Source: Bin87 sp963666865 (GTDB lineage: Bacteria; Chloroflexota; Dehalococcoidia; Lucifugimonadales; UBA3495). From it: DNA of 64,000 bases. The translations under genes and the position numbers were made by a program. Positions 8,017 through 16,562 of the stretch are shown here, in pieces. Position 1 is the stretch's first letter; each line of letters begins with the position of its first letter. Under the pieces are notes generated by a model. It did not search any database. It was not told where the DNA came from and saw only the letters and a program-made list of their open reading frames with translations. The stretch lies in the NCBI GenBank assembly GCA_963666865.1, contig OY763072.1, forward strand, positions 1,798,001-1,862,000, in the 5' to 3' direction.

Positions 8017-9225
8017 CTACCGCAGCGCCAGCATCCGCTCCAAAGCAACCACTGACTCCCGCTGCATCTGCTCGGGCACCGTAATCCGGTTCACCACCTC
8101 GCCGGCTACCAGGCTTTCCAGTGTCCACAGCAGATAGGCCGGGTGGATACGATACATGGTGGAGCAGGGGCAGCTCACCGGGTCCAGGCAGAACACTGTC
8201 TTGTCCGGGTTGTGCATGGCCAGACGGTTAACCAGGCTGATTTCGGTGCCGACGGCCCACGCCGAGCCGGCGGGGGCTTCGTTGATGGTCTTGCGGATGA
8301 ATTCGGTGGAGCCGTTCAGGTCGGCGGCTTCCACCGTTTCCATGGGACACTCCGGGTGCACCAGCACGGTCACGTCCGGATACCGCTGGCGGGCGGACTC
8401 AATTTGCTTGGTGGTGAACCTAGTATGTACCGAGCAGTGACCCTGCCACAGCACCATTTTGGCCTTGCGCAGCTGCTCCGGCGTGTTGCCGCCCATGGCT
8501 TTGAAGGGGTTCCAGACCACCATTTCGTCCAGGGGGATGCCCAGCTTTAGGGCCGTGTTGCGACCCAGGTGCTGATCGGGTAGGAAGAGCACCCGGTCAG
8601 CATCCCCAAACGCCCATTCCAGCACGGCGGTGGCGTTGGAGGAGGTGCAGACCGCGCCGCCGTTGCGTCCGCACAGGGCTTTGATGGCAGCGACGGAGTT
8701 CATGTAAGTTACAGGCAGGATGCCGCCGTGATCGCCCAGGACGTCCTGCAAGTCTTCCCAGCCGTCCTCAACATCCTGTATGGGAGCCATATCAGCCATG
8801 GAACACCCGGCAGTGATGTTCGGCAGGATCACCTGCTGGTGGTCGCCGGCGAGGATGCAAGCCGTTTCGGCCATGAAGTGCACGCCGCAGAAGATGATGA
8901 AGTCGGCCTCCGGGCGAGACGCCGCTTCCTGGCTGAGCAAAAAGGAGTCGCCCTGGAAGTCAGCGTACTTGATGATCTCCTCGCGCTGGTAGTGATGGCC
9001 GAGGATGGTCACCGAATCGCCTAGAATCCTTCGGGCTGCCCCGATGCGCTCGTCCAGTTCGGCTGGAGAGCACGCCAGGTATTCGCCGGGGATTTTCTGC
9101 CAGCGGACGTTGATGGCCAACTCCTCTGCCAGGGATTTTGCGGGAAGCTCGTCCTCCGGTTTGCAGAAGGCGGCATGTTCGATCTCGGTGAGGGGGATTG
9201 TAGGTTGCCTGGTTTGTGTAACCAT
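8017..9225 (-). CDS. nadA: Quinolinate synthase A
   Basis: The 402-residue product is NadA, the [4Fe-4S] enzyme that condenses iminoaspartate with dihydroxyacetone phosphate to quinolinate in NAD synthesis. Family signatures are ILGHHYQREEI (about 74-84), FCGVHFMAETA with a cluster cysteine at residue 113, a central AVCTSSNA, HPECPMETV, and CPCSTMYRIHP near the C-terminus. AGGAGG eight bases before the ATG at 9225 supports the start. The partner nadB is 19 kb away (28888-30477); no nadC is visible in this window. Confidence 0.96.
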   Translation of the reverse strand: MVTQTRQPTIPLTEIEHAAFCKPEDELPAKSLAEELAINVRWQKIPGEYLACSPAELDERIGAARRILGDSVTILGHHYQREEIIKYADFQGDSFLLSQEAASRPEADFIIFCGVHFMAETACILAGDHQQVILPNITAGCSMADMAPIQDVEDGWEDLQDVLGDHGGILPVTYMNSVAAIKALCGRNGGAVCTSSNATAVLEWAFGDADRVLFLPDQHLGRNTALKLGIPLDEMVVWNPFKAMGGNTPEQLRKAKMVLWQGHCSVHTRFTTKQIESARQRYPDVTVLVHPECPMETVEAADLNGSTEFIRKTINEAPAGSAWAVGTEISLVNRLAMHNPDKTVFCLDPVSCPCSTMYRIHPAYLLWTLESLVAGEVVNRITVPEQMQRESVVALERMLALR

Positions 9226-9252
9226 TAATGCCGCCTCCTGTCAGTTGATCTT

Positions 9253-9315
9253 GTCATTCCGGCGAAAGCCGGAATCCAGAGGCTTTTCTGGACTCCGGCT
9301 TTCGCCGGAGTGACG
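9253..9315. repeat. Second dispersed repeat family: paired GTCATTCCGGCG hairpin
   Basis: Two hairpin units (GTCATTCCGGCGAAAGCCGG and the inverse CCGGCTTTCGCCGGAGTGAC) lie head to head, so the whole 63 bases form one large imperfect palindrome between miaB and nadA. This is a REP-like element of a common bacterial type. Related copies occur at 26740-26787 and 45468-45532. Confidence 0.88.
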
Positions 9316-9334
9316 GGTTTATGGTCAGTGATGT

Positions 9335-10633
9335 TTACGCCGTTACACCGGCCAACGACCATGGCCCGGTGCGAGTGATCTTAACGTCCACCAGTTGACC
9401 GGTCAGGTCGGCATCAGCGGAGCAGCCGATGCTGGTGATTGTATCAAAATACACCAGCTTGTTGCCGCGGGTGCGTCCGGTCCAGCTGCCTCGTTTGCGG
9501 TTTTCCGCCAACACCTGCACGGTTTCGTCCATGTACCTCGAGTTGATTTCGGTCAGGATGCTTTCCTGTAGCGTTTCCAAGCCCTTGAGGCGGAGTCGCT
9601 TTTCTTCCGGGGGAACGTCGTCGGCCATGGTGCGCGCCGCGATGGTGCCGGGCCGAGTGGAGTAAGTAGCTCCGTGCACCTTGTCGAAGCGCAAGTCGGA
9701 AACCAACTGCAACGTGTTTTGATATTGCTCCTCGGTTTCACCAGGGAAGCCGACAATGATGTCGGTGCTGATGGTAACGTCGGGGATTGTGTCGCGGATT
9801 TCGCTGATGATGTCGCGGTATTCGGCGGTGGTGTAGGGGCGGCGCATCTGTTGCAGCACGTCGTCGTCACCTGACTGCACCGGCAGGTTGATGTGCTCGC
9901 ACACCTTGGGCAAGTCGGCGACGGACCGGATGATGCGGCTGCTCATGTAAGAAGGATGGGAGGTGAGAAACCGGATACGGTCAAGTCCGTCAATGCGGTT
10001 CAGCCTCGCGAACAGGTCAGCCAGATCGTGCCCGTCTTCCCTATCATGGCCGTAGGCGTCCACGGTCTGGCCGAGAACGGTTACTTCTTTCACGTCACGG
10101 GCGGCCAGCAGTTCCACCTCGTGGGCGATGTCTGCCACCGAGCGGCTGACCTGGCGTCCCCGACGGTAAGGAATGATGCAAAAGGTGCACATCAGGTCGC
10201 AGCCGTGGATGATGGGTACGTAGGTTGCCACGTCTGGCTGCTGGGGCGCGAGCGAACCGACGCACCCTTGCCAGTCCAAGCCCAAGCGCTCGCCCACCAG
10301 CTCCAGCAGCGGTTCGAACTGTTGTGGGCGAAGGAACAGATCAACATGGGGGAAGCGACGCTCGAGCTCCTCGGTACGAGGACCGACCATGCAGCCGGTG
10401 AGGGCCAACACGGAGTCGGGCCGCTTTTTCCGCAGCGGCTGGGTAAGATGCAGCGTGCCCGTAACCTTGTCTTCGGCGGACTGGCGGACCACGCACGAGT
10501 TCAGCACCACCACGTCGGCATCGGCGGGGCGTTGGGCGGGCGTAAGGCCCATTTGCTCTAACGCCGACCCCAAGCGTTCGGAGTCGGCGGTGTTCATCTG
10601 GCACCCAATTGTCCAGATGTGATAGGTCTCCAT
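9335..10633 (-). CDS. miaB: tRNA-2-methylthio-N6-dimethylallyladenosine synthase
   Basis: The 432-residue product is a radical-SAM methylthiotransferase of the MiaB family, which adds a methylthio group to position 37 of tRNAs reading UNN codons. The N-terminal domain has the three cluster cysteines in IGCQMN, NSCVVR and TGCMVG. The radical-SAM motif CDLMCTFC lies in the middle, followed by FLTSHPSYMS and NLPVQSGDDDVLQQMRRPYT. A C-terminal TRAM domain closes the protein. Length is normal. A MiaB rather than MtaB or RimO assignment rests on overall similarity and is likely but not proven. Confidence 0.93.
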   Translation of the reverse strand: METYHIWTIGCQMNTADSERLGSALEQMGLTPAQRPADADVVVLNSCVVRQSAEDKVTGTLHLTQPLRKKRPDSVLALTGCMVGPRTEELERRFPHVDLFLRPQQFEPLLELVGERLGLDWQGCVGSLAPQQPDVATYVPIIHGCDLMCTFCIIPYRRGRQVSRSVADIAHEVELLAARDVKEVTVLGQTVDAYGHDREDGHDLADLFARLNRIDGLDRIRFLTSHPSYMSSRIIRSVADLPKVCEHINLPVQSGDDDVLQQMRRPYTTAEYRDIISEIRDTIPDVTISTDIIVGFPGETEEQYQNTLQLVSDLRFDKVHGATYSTRPGTIAARTMADDVPPEEKRLRLKGLETLQESILTEINSRYMDETVQVLAENRKRGSWTGRTRGNKLVYFDTITSIGCSADADLTGQLVDVKITRTGPWSLAGVTA

Positions 10634-10674
10634 TCGGCTTTAATCCCGTGTCCGCAGGGAATTTCTGTGGAAAG

Positions 10675-10766
10675 TGGCGGAGGGAGTGGGATTCGAACCC
10701 ACGATCCCAGTTTCCCAGGATAAGCGCTTAGCAGGCGCCCGCACTAGACCACTATGCGATCCCTCC
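10675..10766 (-). tRNA. tRNA-Ser (GCT)
   Basis: The minus strand folds as a class II tRNA with a 7-bp acceptor stem (GGAGGGA with TCCCTCC), a long variable arm and the T-arm GTGGGTTCGAATCCCAC. The anticodon loop CTGCTAA gives anticodon GCT (complement of 10730-10732), reading AGC and AGU. Discriminator G and an encoded CCA follow the acceptor stem. Confidence 0.95.
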
Positions 10767-10787
10767 CGACCCTGCTGGGTGATACCA

Positions 10788-10816
10788 ATTATAGCGCATT
10801 GTGCATTGCCGCACAA
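10788..10816 (-). promoter_or_regulatory. Candidate promoter for tRNA-Ser (GCT)
   Basis: On the minus strand a perfect -10 TATAAT (10793-10788) lies 17 bases from TTGTGC (10816-10811), which matches the first three bases of the -35 consensus. Transcription would start about 15 bases before the tRNA. The short interval to the divergent second tRNA gene would hold its promoter too; a TACAAT at 10859-10864 is a possible -10 for that gene. Confidence 0.5.
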
Positions 10817-10881
10817 TTCCGGGTGTCGGCCGGCTGTACTCCCTCCCCGCCTTGGGCTTACAATGGTAGATGAGGCGGAAC

Positions 10882-10969
10882 GGAGGGATGGCAGAGTGGA
10901 CGAATGCGACGGTCTTGAAAACCGTTAACCCTCACGGGTTCGTGGGTTCGAATCCCACTCCCTCCGCCA
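10882..10969 (+). tRNA. tRNA-Ser (TGA)
   Basis: This is a class II tRNA with the same acceptor stem (GGAGGGA with TCCCTCC) and T-arm as the divergent tRNA-Ser gene. The anticodon loop CTTGAAA gives TGA at 10916-10918, reading UCA and other UCN codons. The variable arm is ACCCTCACGGGTT, and CCA is encoded at 10967-10969. Confidence 0.95.
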
Positions 10970-10996
10970 TTTGTCAGCATTGGCGCCGGGTCGTCG

Positions 10997-12430
10997 TCAG
11001 GCACGATTGCCCCAATCCACATACTTGGTGCGGCCCACCGTGCTGATTTGGATTTCTTGGCGATACGCCCCACTCTCCGCTGAATGAGTTTGGCGCTCGG
11101 CTGGTGGGATGTCCCTGCCGCCGTTCAGGGCTTCGAGCAGCGCCCGACCCTCCATCCCGACATAGCCCGCGATTCCCAGCAGGCGCAGGACGGTCGGGGC
11201 GATGTCGATGTTGCCAGTGGAGGTCGTAATCACCGTTCCGTTGCGCAGGGACGGCCCGCGAGCCAGCCCGACGTTGCGCAGCTCGTGGCGGCTCATACTG
11301 CCATGTTGCCCCTGGCCCACAGCGCCCCCGGTAGCCGGGGCCTGTCCGGGATAGCCGGCGGAGTTGGGGGCGCTGTTCCACGGGAATGACATGACCAGGT
11401 CGGGTGAGCGGGGGCCGTCGATGCCGATGACGGACATAGGCAGCGCGCCGCCCGGTTTCCCGATGCGTTCTGAGGCGAACAGCGGGCCGCACCAAGCCTG
11501 GAACATGAGCCATGACGCCAGTTTTTCCGCTACGGCAGCGTCGGCTTCGTGAATGTAGAACAGGGCTGACCCGCCGTTGTTGGCGATTGCCACGCCGCCG
11601 GGTCGGTCAATTTCAGGAAAACCGGCGTCGCGCAGCATCGGCTCGATGCGAACCACCTCGCTGATGGTGGAGTACCCGTGGTCGGAGGCGACAAAAACGT
11701 CCGTGGTATCGGCGCGTCCGTTTTGTTCCAGCCACGCCAGCAGTTCGCCGAATTCGGCGTCGGCCTCGGCCAGCGCCTGCGGAGCGCGACCTTGTCCCAC
11801 GCCGTCCTCATGCTGGGTTTTATCCGGCTCGGATGACCACAGCAGGGCCACCGCCGGATTGCGTTCGGGCAGGATGTATTCGGTCATTATGCGACGGGCG
11901 TGGACCAGCCGGGGGGTGTTGGGTAAGTCCTGCGCCGGCCAGTTGCCAAAGCGTGCGGTCAGTTCGTCGTTGAGGGAACGGGGCAGGGTAAAGTCGGGGT
12001 GGATGGTCGCGCCGCCGGCAGTGGCTGCATTGGGATTTTGTTGATAGGCGTTGCCACTGGTGCCTGTGCCAATGGCGACGTATTCCAGGCCGCGACGACC
12101 CAGAATATCGGCCAGGGTGGGAGCCAGCAGCGTTTTTCCGGTAGCGTCAGCGATGGCCTGGAGAATTGGCTCCATGGCGGGAATGACGCGGTAGGGGTCG
12201 TAGTCGCGGCAGAGAAAGGTGTTGCCGGCCAGTCCGTGCCGGCCCGGCAGACAACCTGTCACCAGGCTGGACACGTTGACGCGGGTGACGGTGGGGAAGA
12301 CCGGGTGGTGATTGGCGAAAGTGACGCCGGTGCGGGCGAACTCCGCGAGGTTGGGCATCAAATCCGGCGTGATTTGCGCCGGTTGCAAGCCGTCGAATAC
12401 TACGATCAGCGCTTTGCTATTTTCGGGCAT
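10997..12430 (-). CDS. Type I phosphodiesterase/nucleotide pyrophosphatase family protein
   Basis: The 477-residue product belongs to the alkaline-phosphatase superfamily branch that includes nucleotide pyrophosphatases. It has LIVVFDGLQP at the N-terminus (metal-binding Asp), PVFPTVTRVN with the nucleophile Thr, SSEPDKTQHEDG, and the late metal-binding ASDHGYSTI. No signal peptide is seen, so it is probably cytoplasmic. ATG 12430 has AAGGA seven bases upstream; a TTG at 12475 would overlap the previous gene. It is the last gene of the hopanoid-led run, next to a nucleoside hydrolase, which hints at a nucleotide or nucleotide-sugar substrate; this is inference. Confidence 0.86.
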   Translation of the reverse strand: MPENSKALIVVFDGLQPAQITPDLMPNLAEFARTGVTFANHHPVFPTVTRVNVSSLVTGCLPGRHGLAGNTFLCRDYDPYRVIPAMEPILQAIADATGKTLLAPTLADILGRRGLEYVAIGTGTSGNAYQQNPNAATAGGATIHPDFTLPRSLNDELTARFGNWPAQDLPNTPRLVHARRIMTEYILPERNPAVALLWSSEPDKTQHEDGVGQGRAPQALAEADAEFGELLAWLEQNGRADTTDVFVASDHGYSTISEVVRIEPMLRDAGFPEIDRPGGVAIANNGGSALFYIHEADAAVAEKLASWLMFQAWCGPLFASERIGKPGGALPMSVIGIDGPRSPDLVMSFPWNSAPNSAGYPGQAPATGGAVGQGQHGSMSRHELRNVGLARGPSLRNGTVITTSTGNIDIAPTVLRLLGIAGYVGMEGRALLEALNGGRDIPPAERQTHSAESGAYRQEIQISTVGRTKYVDWGNRA

Positions 12431-12465
12431 GGGAGAATCCTTTTCGAGCCGGTCCTGCTCACTGC

Positions 12466-13407
12466 TTACGTCCAATCAAGCAGTCGGCGGATCGCGGCGA
12501 GCGCAGCCTCTCGGTCCACCCCATGAGGCGCGGTGATGGATACCGGGCCGTCTGTCGGGTTGACCACGCGGGTTTGCCCCCACCTGGCGGTTTCGTCAGT
12601 GGTGTCCGAGTCTTCCACCGCCAGTGTGACGGATCGCAGTGTCAAAGCGGCCGGGGCGATGGCGGCGATCATGGTCAGCGGGTCATACAGGTTAAACCGC
12701 TCCCGTTGCGGATCCCGGCGGAACCATCCGGTGAGCAGTTGGGCGGCGAGTTTTCCAGCGCGGCTGGAGCTATCCAATCCGTCTGCATCCGCGCGGGAAA
12801 CAAACACCCGGCGGCACGGCGCGAGATCGATTAATGTAATGGGAAGCCCGGACTCTATGACCATGCGCGCTGCCGTAGGGTCGCTGTAGAAATTGAACTC
12901 GGAATGAGGAGTAACGTTCCCTGGAGTGTCCATGGCGCCGCCCATGGCGATTATCCGGCGAGCTGCCGGCAACGCGGATTTGTAGCGTTTCATGACGCGA
13001 GCAAGGTTGGTCAAGGGACCCAGGGCGATTATTGATATGGCGCCGGGTTCGGCCAGCAAAGTTTGTCCGATATACCGCACGGCGCCGGTTTCCGCGGGTT
13101 TTGTTTCAGGTTCGTTCAGTCGATGCGTCAAGCCGGACGCGGAATGCACATGGCGCGCGTATGCGAACTTCCCTCTGACCGGGCGGGACGCGCCCTTATA
13201 GACCGGTACGTCAGTCCGGTTGAGGTATTCGAGCAGGGCCAGGGTGTTTCTGGTAGCGGGCGCCAGCGGCACGTTGCCCGCCGTCGTGGTCAAGCCGATC
13301 ACGTCCAGTTCGGGACAGGACAGCGCCATGAGCAGGGCGATGGCGTCATCGACCCCCGGGTCGGTATCGATAATGACGGATTCAGGAGCGTAGGAATGGT
13401 CCGACAT
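12466..13407 (-). CDS. Inosine-uridine-preferring nucleoside hydrolase family protein
   Basis: The 313-residue product is an IUNH-family N-ribohydrolase, which cleaves ribonucleosides to base and ribose. The diagnostic N-terminal motif IIDTDPGVDDAIALL carries the aspartates that bind Ca2+. ALGPLTNLARV, AMGGAMDTPGNVTPHSEFNFYSDP and a later LYDPLTM (with the fourth Ca-binding Asp) complete the site. It starts 3 bases after the upstream reductase gene and precedes the phosphodiesterase by 35. Its place in the hopanoid run suggests it may act on nucleosides linked to adenosylhopane metabolism, which is inference. Confidence 0.92.
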   Translation of the reverse strand: MSDHSYAPESVIIDTDPGVDDAIALLMALSCPELDVIGLTTTAGNVPLAPATRNTLALLEYLNRTDVPVYKGASRPVRGKFAYARHVHSASGLTHRLNEPETKPAETGAVRYIGQTLLAEPGAISIIALGPLTNLARVMKRYKSALPAARRIIAMGGAMDTPGNVTPHSEFNFYSDPTAARMVIESGLPITLIDLAPCRRVFVSRADADGLDSSSRAGKLAAQLLTGWFRRDPQRERFNLYDPLTMIAAIAPAALTLRSVTLAVEDSDTTDETARWGQTRVVNPTDGPVSITAPHGVDREAALAAIRRLLDWT

Positions 13408-13410
13408 AGT

Positions 13411-14451
13411 TCAGCCCGGCTCCAACAGAACGGTGTGGCAAAAGACTCGGGCAGCCCGAACCGAGGAATACTTGAACCTAAACTTGGCTTGCTGTTTGAA
13501 TTTGTTGGCGCTGACGATCAATGGGTATTTGGCGAGTTCGGCTCCAACCGAACGTCGCAACCGCCCCGCCCGGCCGCTCCGCGCCGCAACGGAATCTTCA
13601 CACATACCCAGCATTTCTTTTGAAGAGACGACGCCGTCGCCGACTATGTTGAATATACCGTTGAGTTGCCGACTGATGGTCGCCTCGACGGCACGAGCCA
13701 GATCGTGCTGATGCACCAGCTGGATTGGGAATTCATGCTTCCGGCCAGCGTTCATCGCTGGGTAGAATAGTTCGTCCACAACCGGACTCGAAGAACCCGG
13801 ACCAACCGACATGGCGGTCCGCAAAATTGCGACACGCATCGCGTTGGGGTCTTCCATACCGGGCATCGGCGGGATGGGCGGGCCATCGGGTGGCGGCAGG
13901 TCAGGTTCAGCATCGACCAGGTAGCGATGTCGTGGAGCCGGGTTGGCACCGGAACGTTCGGTAACCGGTATGGGATTGCTCCTCCCAATGCCGTAGGCGC
14001 GAATGTCGGACAAATACACAAATTGACGAACGCCGGCGATGCGGGCTGCATCGACCCACCGGGACGTGCGTTCAATAAACGCTTCCGGGTCAGGGCCGTC
14101 GTAATGGCTTCCAACGTGGACAATGGAGTCAACGTTCTCCAACTGCAACACGTCGGGCATCTCGGCCATGGTGAGCTCCCGTCGCTCCGAGAACAGGTCC
14201 CACGCCTTGGACTGCATCACGTCGGGTATATCAGCTAGCGTAAAGGTTCCTCCCACCCGATTTTGTGCCAATCTGTAGCTTGAAACCCGCTTAACCGGCC
14301 AGCGCATGGGCCGGTCGGCAATGGCTACCAACCAGTAATCCGGGCATTCGGCTTCCAGGTGCAGTAACATCCGCGCCCCAAAACCTGAAGACGCTCCGAC
14401 AACGGCCACGGCTTTGGAACGGGTCTGAACTGCGGTTTCAGTAGGCGTCAT
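13411..14451 (-). CDS. Extended SDR family NAD-dependent epimerase/reductase
   Basis: The 346-residue product has an N-terminal Rossmann motif VAVVGASSGFGARML (residues about 15-29), IVHVGSHYDGPDP in the position that follows the second strand, and FVYLSDIRAYGIGR in the active-site region. The usual YxxxK is not obvious: the sequence near HRYLVDAEPD is diverged, so activity on a sugar nucleotide is uncertain. It could be an atypical SDR that binds NAD only. It begins 25 bases after the class II aldolase gene. Confidence 0.78.
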   Translation of the reverse strand: MTPTETAVQTRSKAVAVVGASSGFGARMLLHLEAECPDYWLVAIADRPMRWPVKRVSSYRLAQNRVGGTFTLADIPDVMQSKAWDLFSERRELTMAEMPDVLQLENVDSIVHVGSHYDGPDPEAFIERTSRWVDAARIAGVRQFVYLSDIRAYGIGRSNPIPVTERSGANPAPRHRYLVDAEPDLPPPDGPPIPPMPGMEDPNAMRVAILRTAMSVGPGSSSPVVDELFYPAMNAGRKHEFPIQLVHQHDLARAVEATISRQLNGIFNIVGDGVVSSKEMLGMCEDSVAARSGRAGRLRRSVGAELAKYPLIVSANKFKQQAKFRFKYSSVRAARVFCHTVLLEPG

Positions 14452-14476
14452 TTCGGATCGTCGGTCGCGCTCTAAA

Positions 14477-15178
14477 TCAAGTCAGTGGTCTGGTTTCCCG
14501 GCTATCTTGGAACATTTGCAGCTCCGTAGCCACGGCGTCGTCCGGCAGAGGGGAGGCGGCGCGGGGGCCGAAATTGCGAGCCATCACAAATATCTGCGCC
14601 AGCCGCTCCACCAAATCGCATACCTCCAACGCTTCCCAGATATCCGGTCCGACTCCGACGACGCCGTGGTTGCGCAGCAGGGCGGCGTTCCGTTCGCCCA
14701 GGGCGGCTTGGGCCTGCTCCGCCAACTCCTGCGTGCCGGGAAACGCGTACTTGCTCACCTTGATCGGCCCGCCAATCGTGAGGAGCATCTCGTCAATCAG
14801 GGGCGGGATGTCTCTCCCGATTACAGCGGCAACCGACGCATAGATGGAGTGAGTGTGGACCACCGCCTGCACGTCGTCACGCTGGCGGTAAATCTCCAGG
14901 TGCAGGAGGGTTTCGGACGAAGGGCGCATTGGCGCCGGCCCGACTGGCTCTCCGTCGAGGTTGACCACTACCAGTTCATCAGGCTGAAGACGGTAATACG
15001 GATGGTGCGTTGGCGTTACCAGCAACAGGCTCTCGTCACCCGAGCCCGTAAGCCGCAGGCTCGTATTGCCCGAATACGCTCCCACCAACCCGCGACGGTA
15101 CATTTCGCGGGTGGCTTCGGTGAGTTCAATGCGTTGTGCAGCCCATTGGTCGGACACGTCGCTACTCCGGAGGGCCAT
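14477..15178 (-). CDS. Class II aldolase/adducin family protein
   Basis: The 233-residue product matches the zinc-dependent fuculose-phosphate aldolase family. It has YSGNTSLRL, the SSETLLHLEIY segment with the catalytic Glu, the zinc-binding HTHS, and a third His in LLRNHGVVGVG. Related enzymes cleave fuculose-, ribulose- or 5-deoxyribulose-1-phosphate; the last is part of 5'-deoxyadenosine disposal, which would fit an operon containing a radical-SAM enzyme. The ATG at 15178 overlaps the end of hpnE by 17 bases. Confidence 0.86.
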   Translation of the reverse strand: MALRSSDVSDQWAAQRIELTEATREMYRRGLVGAYSGNTSLRLTGSGDESLLLVTPTHHPYYRLQPDELVVVNLDGEPVGPAPMRPSSETLLHLEIYRQRDDVQAVVHTHSIYASVAAVIGRDIPPLIDEMLLTIGGPIKVSKYAFPGTQELAEQAQAALGERNAALLRNHGVVGVGPDIWEALEVCDLVERLAQIFVMARNFGPRAASPLPDDAVATELQMFQDSRETRPLT

Positions 15179-16562
15179 CGGTGCCAAGGGAAGATGACAT
15201 AACCGCCGCCGCTGCATTATAACCGCTGACCACCGCGCTCTCCATAGTAGAAGGCCAACCGGTATCGGTCCACTCCCCGGCCAGGAACAAATTGGGCGAG
15301 GCGGTACGAGGACCGGGGCGCAGGCGTTGTGCGCCCGGAACACAGCGGAACGTCGCGTTCCGTTGTTTCACCACTGCTGCGTCCAATAATATTGCATCCC
15401 TCGCGGCAGGGAACGCGTGCGCCATTTCGCCCACGACCATCTCCGTCAGTTCGGGGCGACTGGAGTCGATAAAATCCCAGGCCGCGCTGATGGAGATGGT
15501 CAACGACTGACCATCTCCATCATCACTGCCTCCGGTCCTAATAAACGACCCGTTGAAAACCCATTGCAGCGGGCTGTTCAGGAAATATCGGAAATCGCCG
15601 GACATCACCTGGCGGTCGTAACGAAGATGAACGTTCACGATGGGCGAGGTCTGCAACTGGCCCAAGCTGGAGAATGGCTCCAGACCTGAAAGTTCTTCAC
15701 ACAAAATATTGGGCAACGTCCAGAACGGGACTGCGCTCACGTAAGCGTTTGCAGAAAGGACCTGTCCGCCGCTGTCGCTCACGTGCTTCACCTTCCCCTC
15801 CCGGTCGGTTTTTATAGAGTGGACCGCGCAACCCGAATATATCCGGACTCCCAAACGTCGCAGATAACGACCGGCGGGAACTGCAATCGCGTCACCCAGA
15901 GGCAGCGTAGCATATCCAACATTGGCCTCGTTTCGTCCCTTGAGCAAGCCGTCCTGCACGATCATGAGGCCCATGGCTGCGCTTACGTCGCGGATATTAT
16001 CGTTGAGAGTACCCTCGATCAGTACGTTCCATAGATTATCGATGTTGCGCTCCGATTGGTCGTGCGCCCGCAGCCACTGGTAAAACGTCATATCATCCAG
16101 GTTATCGCGCCGGCGGTCGGCGCCCATGGCGGCAATCAGACCCCGCACCGCTCTTATCTTGTCCACCAAACCCAAATGGGGGTAGGTCAGGAATGCCGGC
16201 AGCAAGTGTACCGGAGCGGGGGCGGGTACGCCGTAAAGGCGTCCGCAGCGACCGGTGCGTTCTTGAACCGCCACGTCAAGGCGAGGCTGCAAATACCAAT
16301 CCGAGCGGGCGCCGATGCGCTCAAGGAAGGCGATGAAGTTGCGGCACGCCCCTACGATCACGTGCTGGCCATTGTCCAAATCCCGGTCGCCCTGCGGTTC
16401 GCGATACGAAAACACCCGCCCACCCAGCGTCTTGCGGGCTTCCAGCAGGGTTACGCGCCAGCCCGATTCCGCGAGTTCCGCCGCGGCCGCGATGCCGGCC
16501 AAGCCTCCGCCGATGACCAACGCCGATTGTGGACTCTGGTTGGCGGCGGTCACCTCAGCCAT
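15162..16562 (-). CDS. hpnE: Hydroxysqualene dehydroxylase
   Basis: The 466-residue product is the FAD-dependent HpnE amine-oxidase-type protein that reduces hydroxysqualene to squalene. The N-terminal FAD motif VIGGGLAGIAAAAELAESGWRVTLLE (written here only in part: GGGLAGIAAAAEL) is followed by GGRVFSY and DNGQHVIVGACRNF. The C-terminus has LFLAGEWTDTGWPSTMESAV, which closes the FAD site. The ATG at 16562 overlaps hpnD by 13 bases. Together with hpnC and hpnD it makes squalene from two farnesyl diphosphates. Confidence 0.95.
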   Translation of the reverse strand: MAEVTAANQSPQSALVIGGGLAGIAAAAELAESGWRVTLLEARKTLGGRVFSYREPQGDRDLDNGQHVIVGACRNFIAFLERIGARSDWYLQPRLDVAVQERTGRCGRLYGVPAPAPVHLLPAFLTYPHLGLVDKIRAVRGLIAAMGADRRRDNLDDMTFYQWLRAHDQSERNIDNLWNVLIEGTLNDNIRDVSAAMGLMIVQDGLLKGRNEANVGYATLPLGDAIAVPAGRYLRRLGVRIYSGCAVHSIKTDREGKVKHVSDSGGQVLSANAYVSAVPFWTLPNILCEELSGLEPFSSLGQLQTSPIVNVHLRYDRQVMSGDFRYFLNSPLQWVFNGSFIRTGGSDDGDGQSLTISISAAWDFIDSSRPELTEMVVGEMAHAFPAARDAILLDAAVVKQRNATFRCVPGAQRLRPGPRTASPNLFLAGEWTDTGWPSTMESAVVSGYNAAAAVMSSSLGTDGPPE

